A program made the position numbers and the translations under genes. Below are positions 45,301-57,300 of a stretch of 64,000 bases of DNA, piece by piece. Where the stretch lies: contig CATNEN010000032.1 of the NCBI GenBank assembly GCA_950097015.1, positions 2,270,501 through 2,334,500 on the forward strand. The letters are read 5' to 3'. The notes below the pieces were generated by a model, which did not search any database, had not been told where the DNA came from, and saw only the letters and a program-made list of their open reading frames with translations. The number at the start of each line of letters is the position of its first letter. The first letter of the stretch is position 1. The stretch comes from Macrostomum hystrix. Its lineage: Eukaryota > Platyhelminthes > Macrostomidae.

Positions 45301-48300
45301 TCACTCTCAGTCTCCTTCTGTCACTCGCAGTCTTATTCTGCCACTCTCAGTCTTATTCTGTCACTCTCAGTCTCATTCTGTCACTCTCAGTCTCCTTCTG
45401 TCACTCTCAATCTCATTCTGTCACTCTCAGTCTCATTCTGTCACTCTCAGTCTCATTCTGTCACTCTCAGTCTCATTCTGTCACTCTCAGTCTCATTCTG
45501 TCACTCTCAGTCTCATTCTGTCACTCTCAGTCTCATTCTGTCACTCTCAGTCTCCTTCTGTCACTCTCAGTCTCATTCTGTCACTCTCAGTCTCATTCTG
45601 TCACTCTCAGTCTCCTTCTGTCACTCTCAGTCTCATTCTGTCACTCTCAGTCTCATTCTGTCACTCTCAGTCTCATTCTGTCACTCTCAGTCTCATTCTG
45701 TCACTCCCTGCCTTTCTCAGTCACCCTCAGTCTGATTCAGTCACTCTTGGTCTTTGTCACTCTTGTTCTTTGTCATTCCAGCCAGTTATAGACCAGCTGG
45801 CTATAATTCCAAATATTTCATATACTCCAGAACAGTGTTATTTTCTCAACAAACTTACCTAGAGCCAGATTTCGTATCGAGGTGAGGGGTCAAAACGCGG
45901 GCTGAAAATAAATCAAGCCCGACCTCATAAACTCGAAATGAGTCACACGGAAAGGACTGCGCACCAAAGCCAGAGCTATGAATAATAAGCCCTTCTAAAA
46001 GCCAACAATAGACGACAATAAAAACGATCGGCTTCTCACAGCGTCAATCTTATCGCATTGCATAGAAACAAAAACATTGGTCTTTGTTCTCACCTTCTGG
46101 GGTGCAGTCAAGCGGTAATTCACGCGGCCAACAGCAACAAACAGTCAGACCAAAGGCGTGTGGAAGCAGACAGTTTCATTGCCAAAGAGCGGAGACCAAA
46201 TTTGATAATGCAAATCCTGACCTCCCGACCTTGCGCGCCTCCGCACACCGGACTCAGAGGCCAACGTAATCCATAAAACTTTAATTGCCGCCTCCCAAAC
46301 TCCCCCTCCCCGGTAACCCACATGGCCCTATGACCCGGGGGCATTCATAAAATGCTGTTTTATCGCTCGCATGGGAGCGCTGTTAAAGCATGACCAGCTG
46401 GAAGCGGTCAGTTGGCCTCCTGTACCACTCCATAGGGCAGTTGTAAAACACTAGTGCGAGCTATTTTTCAACTACCAGATCAACATCAAGTTTTTATTTC
46501 CGCTGTTTCAAACTGATTTTATAATCAGCGCAGGTCGATTGATGGCTTCAATATGATTGCCGATTGATCCACCTCCCTTCCTGGCCTTCCCGTCTTTCTT
46601 TAATCCCACCAGCATTTCTCCCTTCACTGTCTTTCTCCCCCCCAACAGTGTTTCTCCCCCACCAGTGTTTCTCCCCCACCAGTGTTTCTCCCCCCAACAG
46701 TGTTTCTCCCCCACCAGTGTTTCTCCCCCACCAGTGTTTCTCCCCCACCAGTGTTTCTTCCCCACCAGTGTTTCTTCCCCACCAGTGTTTCTTCCCCACC
46801 AGTGTTTCTCCCCCACCAGTGTTTCTTCCCCACCAGTGTTTCTTCCCCACCAGTGTTTCTCCCCCACCAGTGTTTCTCCCCCAACAGTGTTTCTCCCCCA
46901 CCAGTGTTTCTCCCCCACAAGTATTTCTCCCCCAGCAGTGTTTCTTCCCCACCAGTGTTTCTTCCCCACCAGTGTTTCTTCCCCACCAGTGTTTCTACCT
47001 CCATTGTCTTTTTCCCCAGCAGTGTTTCTCCCCCAAACCAGTGTTTCTCCCCCACCAGTGTTTCTCCCCCACCAGTGTTTCTTCCCCACCAGTGTTTCTT
47101 CCCCACCAGTGTTTCTCCCCCACCAGTGTTTCTCCCCCAACAGTGTTTCTCCCCCACCAGTGTTTCTCCCCCACCAGTGTTTCTTCCCCACCAGTGTTTC
47201 TTCCCCACCAGTGTTTCTTCCCCACCAGTGTTTCTACCTCCATTGTCTTTTTCCCCAGCAGTGTTTCTTCCCCACCAGTGTTTCTTCCCCACCAGTGTTT
47301 CTTCCCCACCAGTGTTTCTACCTCCATTGTCTTTTTCCCCAGCAGTGTTTCTTCCCCACCAGTGTTTCTTCCCCACCAGTGTTTCTTTCCCACCAGTGTT
47401 TCTTCCCCACCAGTGTTTCTACCTCCATTGTCTTTTTCCCCAGCAGTGTTTCTCCCCCAAACCAGTGTTTCTCCCCCAACAGTGTTTCTTCCCCAAACCA
47501 GTGTTTCTTCCCCAAACCAGTGTTTCTCCCCCAACAGTGTTTCTACCTCCATTGTCTTTTTCCCCAGCAGTGTTTCTTCCCCACCAGTGTTTCTCCCCCA
47601 ACAGTGTTTCTTCCCCAAACCAGTGTTTCTTCCCCAAACCAGTGTTTCTCCCCCAACAGTGTTTCTTCCCCAAACCAGTGTTTCTTCCCCAAACAAGTGT
47701 TTCTCCCCCAACAGTGTTTCTTCCCCAAACCACTGTTTCTCCCCCAACAGTGTTTCTTCCCCAATCCAGTGTTTCTCCCCCAACAGTGTTTCTTCCCCAA
47801 ACCAGTGTTTCTTCCCCAAACCAGTGTTTCTCCCCCAACAGTGTTTCTTCCCCAAACCAGTGTTTCTCCCCCAACAGTGTTTCTACCCCAAACCAGTGTT
47901 TCTCCCCCAACAGTGTTTCTCCCCCAAACCAGTGTTTCTCCCCCCACCAGTGTTTCTTCCCCAAACCAGTGTTTCTCCCCCAACAGTGTTTCTCCCCCAA
48001 ACCAGTGTTTCTCCCCCCACCAGTGTTTCTTCCCCACCAGTGTTTCTTCCCCCACCAGTGTTTCTTCCCCAACAGTGTTTCTCCCCCCACCAGTGTTTCT
48101 CCCCCCAGCAGTGTTTCTCCCCCAAACCAGGGTTTCTCCCCCACCAGTGTTTCTTCCCCACCAGTGTTTCTACCTCACCTGTCTTTCTCTCCCCACCAGT
48201 GTTTCTACCTCACCTGTCTTTCTCTCCCCACCAGTGTTTCTACCTCACCTGTCTTTCTCTCCCCACCAGTGTTTCTCCCTTTCCTGTCTTTCTCTCTAAG

Positions 48301-51300
48301 CGATAGTGAAATTTTTTTAGCGGATTACAATCGCCTATCACTGCTGCTCCCTTATGGGATTGTAAGTCACAAAACGCTTGCAAAACAGGTTTAACACGAC
48401 ACGTTCGCTGGAAAACTACGAAATTTATGAGCGAGCAAAATTTTGCGGAATGTAGCAACGCGATGTCTAACCGAACGCTGTTCGGACAGGTCATGGCATT
48501 GAATTTAATTTCCGATAGCTGCTAATGCACAGAGAGATTATCCTAACTAAAATACCTCGACCATAGGGATTAAGCGCAAAATTAGCCATCCTGCCAATAA
48601 ACAGGTAAAAATCACACAAGTACTCACTCCACTTTGGTTAGGCTCAGAACAACAGCCGGCCCGGTTTCATCGATGTAGAGACTCAACTGGAACGATGTTC
48701 TGAAGCTGACCTGCAAATCAACGAGACAGAAACTGTGAGACTGCGCCATATTGGCTGAGACAAGGGGTGAGATAGGGGGTGAGATAGGGGTGAGACTGCG
48801 CCACAATGGCTGAGATAAGGGCTGAGATAGGGGGTGAGATAGGGGGTGAGACTGCGCCATATTGGCTGAGATAATGGGTGAGATAGGGGGTGAGACTGCG
48901 CCACAATGGCTGAGATAAGGGCTGGGATAGGGGGTGAGATAGGGGGTGAGACTGCGCCACAATGGCTGAGATAAGGGGTGAGATAGGGGGTGAGACTGCG
49001 CCACAATGGCTGAGATAAGGGGTGAGATAGGGGGTGAGACTGCAGCATTCAGGATGAGACAAATGGTGAGATACTGGAGTGAGACTGCAGCATTCAGGAT
49101 GAGACAAATGGTGAGATACTGGAGTGAGACTGCAGCATTCAGGATGAGACAAATGGTGAGATACTGGAGTGAGACAGCTGAGAACACAAGTGCTGTGAAC
49201 TCTCACATAGGGTGGATTTATGAGGCAGTTCTTCAATGGCTCAACAGCGGCGGTTCTGCAGACAACATAGGTGGCGGTGAAGACCCGGTAGCCGAGAATG
49301 GCTCGGCTCTCAACCATGGCATTCGTAACAGAGACATCCGCCCGGCAGCTGGACAGACACACGGGCCAGTTCTTGCAGTGACAGCGGAACTCGCCCGCCT
49401 CAACCGATATGGCCACGGCCGCAGCTGGGGGGAATCGAAGGAGAAGGGCATTGTGAGAGAATAAATCACTGCGACCTCATGAGAGAAAAATGACCCCACT
49501 GCGATCCCATGACTGAAGAATAACCTCAATGCGATTCCATGACTGAAGAATAACCTCAATGCGATTCCATGACTGAAGAATAACCTCAATGCGATCCCAT
49601 GACTGAAGAATAACCTCAATGCAATCCCATGACTGAAGAATAACCTCAATGCAATCCCATGACTGAAAAATGACCCCACTGCGATCCCATGACTGAAAAA
49701 TGACCCCACTGCGATCCCATGACTGAAAAATGACCTCAATGCGACCTCATGACAGGAAAATAACCCCACTGCGATCCCATGACTGAAAAGTGACCCCACT
49801 GCGACCTCATGACAGTAAAATAACCCCACTGCGATCCCATGACTGAAGAATGACCCCACTGCGATCCCATGACTGAAAAATGACCCCACTGCGATCCCAT
49901 GACTGAAAAATGACCTCAATGCGACCTCATGACAGGAAAATAACCCCACTGCGATCCCATGACTGAAGAATGACCCCACTGCGACCTCATGACAGCAAAA
50001 TAACCCCATCGCGATCCCATGACTGAAGAATGACCCCACTGCGATCACATGACTGAAGATTAACCCCACTGCGATCCCATGACTGAAGAATGACCTCAAT
50101 GCGATCCCATGACTGAAAAGTGACCCTACTGCGACCTCATGACAGGAAAATAACCCCACTGCGATCCCATGACTGAAGAATAACCCCACTGCGATCCCAT
50201 GACTGAAGAATGACCCCACTGCGATCCCATGACTGAAAAATGACCCCACTGCGATCCCATGACTGAAAAATGACCTCAATGCGACCTCATGACAGGAAAA
50301 TAACCCCACTGCGATCCCATGACTGAAGAATGACCCCACTGCGATCCCATGACTGAAGATTAACCCCACTGCGATCCCATGACTGAAGAATGACCTCAAT
50401 GCGACCTCGTGACAGGAAAATAACCCCACCGCGATCCCATGACTGAAGAATGACCCCACTGCGATCACATGACTGAAGATTAACCCCACTGCGATCCCAT
50501 GACTGAAAAGTGACCCTACTGCGACCTCATGACAGGAAAATAACCCCACTGCGATCCCATGACTGAAGAATAACCCCACTGCGATCACATGACTGAAGAT
50601 TAACCCCACTGCGATCCCATGACTGAAAAGTGACCCTACTGCGACCTCATGACAGGAAAATAACCCCACTGCGATCCCATGACTGAAGAATAACCCCACT
50701 GCGATCCCATGACTGAAGAATGACCCCACTGCGATCCCATGACTGAAAAATGACCCCACTGCGATCCCATGACTGAAGAATGACCTCAATGCGACCTCAT
50801 GACCGGAAAATAACCCCACTGCGATCCCATGACTGAAAAATGACCCCACTGCGATCCCATGACTGAAGAATGACCTCAATGCGACCTCATGACCGGAAAA
50901 TAACCCCACTGCGATCCCATGACTGAAAAATGACCCCACTGCGATCCCATGACTGAAAAATGACCCCACTGCGATCCCATGACTGAAAAATGACCCCACT
51001 GCGATCCCATGACTGAAAAATGACCCCACTGCGATCCCATGACTTAAGAATGACCCCACTGCGATCCCATGACTGAAAAATGACCCCACTGCGATCCCAT
51101 GACTGAAGAATTAGCTGCGTGTCATCCCAGACTAAAAATTATTCAACCGCAAATCGGTGATTAAAAAATGACCGGACGTTCTAAATTAACTAAACAAAAA
51201 CTTAATTAGAAGTTTTGTGTTGAATTTTGTGTAAACATAGTTCTATAAAGTGTATGCGATTGTATGGAGATAACAAGCAGACGTATATATTACTATATGA

Positions 51301-54300
51301 ACAGCGCAGAGAAATTTTAGGCGTTAAAACGTTTTACAAACAAACCGAATCAACTCTGATAAACTACAATGCAAACAGAACTTTTGATTAAAGCATGAAC
51401 ACACTTGACATTGTACTACAGGGTCATCTTGATGTTCACTCTGGTCTTTATGGTAAGATGAGACTGTGATAGAGACACGGAGAGAGGGAAAGACTGAGAT
51501 AGTGACACGGAGAGAGGGTGAGACTGAGATAGTGACACGGAGAGAGGGTGAGACTGAGATAGAGACACGGAGAGAGGGTGAGACTGAGATAGAGACACGG
51601 AGAGACGGTGAGACTGAGATAGAGACACGGAGAGAGGAAAGACTGAGTTAGAGACACGGAGAGAGGGTGAGACTGAGATAGAGAAAACGGAGAGAGGATG
51701 AGACTGAGATAGAGACACGGAGAGAGGGTGAGACTGAGATAGAGACACAGAGAGAGGGTGAGACTGAGATAGAGACACGGAGAGAGGGTGAAGACTGAGA
51801 TAGAGACACAGAGAGAGGGTGAGACTGAGATAGAGACACGGAGAGAGGGTGAGACTGAGATAGAGACACGGAGAGAGGGTGAGAATGAGATAGAGACACG
51901 GAGAGAGGAAAGACTGAGTTAGAGACACGGAGAGAGGGTGAGACTGAGATAGAGACACGGAGAGAGGGTGAGACTGAGATAGTGACACGGAGAGAGGGAA
52001 AGACTGAGATAGAGACACAGAGAGAGGGTGAGACTGAGATAGAGACACGGAGAGAGGGTGAGACTGAGATAGAGACACAGAGAGAGGGTGAGACTGAGAT
52101 AGAGACACGGAGAGAGGGTGAGACTGAGATAGAGACACAGAGAGAGGGTGAGACTGAGATAGAGACACGGAGAGAGGGGAAAGACTGAGATAGAGACACG
52201 GAGAGAGGGTGAGACTGAGATAGAGACACGGAGAGAGACACGGGAAAGACTGAGTTAGAGACACGGAGAGAGGGTGAGACTGAGATAGAGACACGGAGAG
52301 AGGGTGAGACTGAGATAGAGACACGGAGAGAGGGTGAGAGATACCGTAAGATCTTAATAATGCCTTCGAGAAAGCAAATTGAATTGGAAATGGTATCAAA
52401 ATGTGCTGCAGCTGAAATTATCTACAAATTTAGGCCAAAACTACTGCAAAGCAATAAGCAAGTTAATCACTTATTGAACAAGCTGAATCGTCTAACAATC
52501 CTAATAATCAGTCGTTACCACTGGTTCCCAGTGGCCCTATAATTTGTATATTTACAATTGCAGACGAAAAACACGAAGGTTGAATTGGCCGCCTTTTTGG
52601 TTCAAATGTAATCCAAGCCAATGGCCCAGTTGAATTTTATGTGGATTATATAAGTTTTATGATGGAGTCGGATAGAAACTAAGTGGGCAATAAACACAAT
52701 TGCGCCATCATAAACACGCAATCGGGACTTTATTAGCAGTAGATTCAAGAGAGAGGGAGCCATAAATCTAGTGGCAATTAATTATGACTGAAGTCTTATA
52801 TTATAGCCCACGCTGCATTGTTAAAAATTTGATGGAGCTGATGAAAATTGTGAATTCTAGGGACGCATGTTTCAGCCTGTCTGTGAGAAACATGAGAGAC
52901 ACGGTATGAGAAATGTGAGATATGCACGATGAGAAATGTGAGAGATACAAGATGAGAAATGTGATATATACATGATTAGAAATGTGAGATACACAAGATG
53001 AGAAATGTGAGAGATACAAGATGAGAAATGTGAGAGATACACGATGAGAAATTTGAGAGATACAATATGAGAAATGTGAGAGACACGGTATGAGAAATGT
53101 GAGAGACACACGATAAGAAATGTGAGAGACACACGATAAGAAATGTGAGAGACACACGATAAGAAATGTGAGAGATACAATATGAGAAATGTGAGAGACA
53201 CACGATAAGAAATGTGAGAGACACACGATAAGAAATGTGAGAGACACACGATAAGAAATGTGAGAGATACACGATGAGAAATTTGAGAGATACAAGATGA
53301 GAAATGTGAGAGATACACGATGAGAAATGTGAGAGATACACGATGAGAAATGTGAAAGATACACGATGAGAAATGTGAGAGATACGAGATGAGAAATGTG
53401 AGAGATACGAGATGAGAAATGTGAGAGATACACGATGAGAAATGTGAGAGATACACGATGAGAAATGTGAAAGATACGAGATGAGAAATGTGAGAGATAC
53501 GAGATGAGAAATGTGAGAGATACGAGATGAGAAATGTGAGAGATACGAGATGAGAAATGTGAGAGATACGAGATGAGAAATGTGAGAGATACGAGATGAG
53601 CATACATGAGACCATTGAGAGACACTACAGGAGTACAGACTAGCAGTCGATTGTTGCAGACGAAATGAAGACGAGTAAAAGTAAAAATCTACATAAAAAA
53701 GACACAAAAAATCTAAGGAAAAGGTCAGGGATGGTAGAGGGTAGACGGTAATCAAATAAAAGGGCCACAAACCAACCCAGAAGTTGCAGTAGGAAACAAA
53801 AAATGAAAATAAAGGAAATAGAAGAAATAAGAACCTACAATAAAATACAAAGCTAGCAGACAGATGCTGCAGTGCAGCGGAGATGCAGCGAAGGGTAGCT
53901 ACCATGCTGGCTACCATGCTGAAAGTGTGCCTTGCTAACTGCAAAAGCTGTAAAAAATATGCAGTCGCACGCCAGACTTTGACTGTGGCCTGGTTTCAGG
54001 ATTCTGACTGTGAGCTAGAAAGCATGCTTGCAGCAGTTTGCACAGGCTGAACTATATAGGTTTCCTTTATGTTATAAAATAATTTAGTAATGCTGACTAA
54101 CTAACCAAGAATAAAATGCTTTTATTGACATTGTGCACAAAATCTCTTATTCTGTGCTGCTTTACAGGCTTCAAAACTTGCTCGAGTCGAAACCCAACAA
54201 GCTCGAGTCGAAACCCCACAAGCTCGAGTCGAAACCCAACAAGCTCGAGTCGAAACCCAACAAGCTCGAGTCGAAACCCAACAAGCTCGAGTCGAAACCC

Positions 54301-57300
54301 AACAAGCTCGAGTCGAAACCCAACAAGCTCGAGTCGAAACCCAACAAGCTCGAGTCGAAACCCCACAAGCTCGAGTCGAAACCCAACAAGCTCGAGTCGA
54401 AACCCAACAAGCTCGAGTCGAAACCAACAAGCTCGAGTCGAAACCAACAAGCTCGAGTCGAAACCCAACAGGCTCGAGTCGAAACTTCCGACGTTCGAGT
54501 CGAAAACTACCAATCTCGAAGCGAAACATCACAATCTCGAGTCGAAAGTCGAAACCTCATAATCTATAGTCGAAAGTCGAAACCTCACAATCTCGAGACG
54601 AAATTCGAAACCTCACAATCTCGAGACGAAATTCGAAACCTCACAAGTTCAAGTCGAAACCTCCGAAGTTCGAGTCGAAACCTCACAATCTCGAGTCGAA
54701 ATCTCACAATCTCGAGTCGAAATCTCACAATCTCGAGTCGAAACCTCACAATCTCGAGTCGAAACCTCACAATCTCGAGTCGAAACCTCACAATCTCGAG
54801 TCGAAACCTCACAATCTCGAGTCGAAACCCAACAAGCTCGAGTCGAAACCCAACAAGCTCGAGTCGAAACTTCCGACGTTCGAGTCGAAACCTCACAATC
54901 TCGAAGCGAAACCTCACAATCTCGAGTCGAAAGTCGAAACCTCATAATCTATAGTCGAAAGTCGAAACCTCACAATCTCGAGTCGAAAGTCGAAACCTCA
55001 CAAGTTCGAGTCGAAACCTCCGACGTTCGAGTCGAAACCTCACAATCTCGAGTCGAAATCTCACAATCTCGAGTCGAAATCTGACAATCTCGAGTCGAAA
55101 TCTCACAATCTCGAGTCGAAATCTCACAATCTCGAGTCGAAACCTCACAATCTCAAGTCGAAACCTCACAATCTCGAGTCGAAAGTCGAAACCTCACAAG
55201 TTCGAGTCGAAACCTCCGAAGTTCGAGTCGAAACATCACAATCTCGAGACGAAATTCGAAACCTCACAAGTTCAAGTCGAAACCTCCGAAGTTCGAGTCG
55301 AAACCTCACAATCTCGAGTCGAAACCTCACAAGTTCGAGTCGAAACCTCCGAAGTTCGAGTCGAAACCTCACAATCTCGAGTCGAAACCTCACAAGTTCG
55401 AGTCGAAACCTCCGAAGTTCGAGTCGAAACCTCACAATCTCGAGTCGAAACCTCACATGCCCAAGCTTAAAAAATGTAGGATGCCTGCGAAGCTCGAAAA
55501 GAAGGCCGTAGGGATGCCAGTGCACTAGACCAGGACGTAAAAAAGCAGTTTCCTGCCCGAAAAACACCCCTCCCCACACGCTAATAAAAGTTTTGGCGGG
55601 GGGTGGGGTCGGTATTACAGCGATAGCCTAGAGAAGAACAGAATAAGCCAGATAAGACAGGGCTGCTGCAACAGTGAGAGAGAAACAGACAGAGAGAGAG
55701 CAGGAGAAAGGGGAGGCAAGGTAGGTAACACAGCATCAGCTCCGCCACAAAAGCATATTGTGCGACCCGTGGCAGGCAAGCGGCGGCGGCGGCGGCCGCC
55801 ATGTGAGAGTCAAGAAAGGCGGCTTTGGTCTGTTTAGGGTGTCATAAATCTTCCACTAGGGCCAGCCCGGTCCGCCGCCAAAGCCGTATTTAGGGGGTTT
55901 ATGTTGTGGGGAGGTCGGGTTTTATGTCTGACTGTCTCTCTGGATTGCGCGAACACACGCGGCCATGGGAGCCCGCCACTTTATCTCAGACTATCTGCGG
56001 GGACCTTATAGTAGCTATCTATAGACTATAGTCATAGATCCCTGGCTAGATAGGGGAATTCCCTTAGCCACTGATACCACACACCAAAGCCTGTTTGTGT
56101 CTCTCAGCATGAGTCACTTTTTTTTAAGAGAGAGAGAAATAAATTGCAGATAGCCTGGGAAAATCAATATGTAAAGGGATTGAAACATTAAGTGTACCAG
56201 CCTCTTAAAAAATGGCATCGATTGCAATTGATGCGGGACGAGCTGGTTGTCTTTTATTTGGTTCCTGTTGTTCCAGGAGTTCCTGCTGCTTTAGCTGCTA
56301 GCTTTTTTATGACACTGAGCAACCCTTTTCCGGGAAATTTGTGCTTCACTGTTAAAATTAGTTCGTTCTTTAAAAAAGTTTTCCGCTTAGAAGACTCCTA
56401 AAAGATTTAGTTTTTTTGCCTTGATTCGATTTCCTGACTAAGTAAGTCTATCTGTGTCTGCGTGTGTCTGTTATTCGCAAAAGGCTAATTAGATGTTTAG
56501 GGCCCATCAAAGAGTTATGAAACTTAGAAAATTTGCATTTATCTGATCCTCACTGATCGATCGCTTTCTAACTGGCCTATGTTTTGAGGTCAAATAGCAA
56601 AGATATGATACAGGCACTTCTTGGAGATTAGCTTAAATTATAGTTTGCCAAAACACAAAGCCTCATTGGTCAGTGTATGGTACAAATCTAAGATCCCACT
56701 TTAAAGTGAAGCTAGACTAGATCCCAAAGTGAAGCCAGTCTAGATCCCAAAATGAAGCCAGTCTAGATCCCAAAGTGAAGCTAGTCTAGATCCCAAAGTG
56801 AAGCCAGTCTAGGTCCCAAAGTGAAGCCAGTCTAGATCCCAAAGTGAAGCCAGTCTAGATCCCAAAGTAAGGCCAGTCTAGATCCCCAAAGTGAAGCCAG
56901 TCTAGATCCCAAAATGAAGCCAGTCTAGATCCCAAAATGAAGCCAGTCTAGATCCCAAAGTGAAGCTAGTCTAGATCCCAAAGTGAAGCCTGTCTTAGAT
57001 CCCAAAGTGAAGCCAGTCTAGATCCCAAAGTGAAGCCAGTCTAGATCCCAAAGTGAAGCCAGTCTAGATCCCAAAGTGAAGCCTGTCTTAGATCCCAAAG
57101 TGAAGCCAGTCTAGATCCCAAAGTGAAGCCTGTCTTAGATCCCAAAGTAAGGCCAGTCTAGATCCCAAAGTGAAGCCAGTCTTAGATCCCAAAGTGAAGC
57201 CAGTCTAGATCCCAAAGTGAAGCCAGTCTAGATCCCAAAGTGAAGCCTGTCTTAGATCCCAAAGTGAAGCCAGTCTAGATCCCAAAGTGAAGCCAGTCTA

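Noticed and set aside
46120..46344. Minus ORF with SPVCGGAQGREVRICII, reminiscent of the TIMP CG...G motif
   Set aside because: Checked as a continuation of the TIMP-like exon; no splice sites or matching phase, and the similarity is short.
46557..48394. Three overlapping plus ORFs of about 570-580 aa rich in Pro, Ser, Val and Phe
   Set aside because: The 17-bp repeat is stop-free and not a multiple of 3, so every plus frame stays open. It lies in an ADAM intron.
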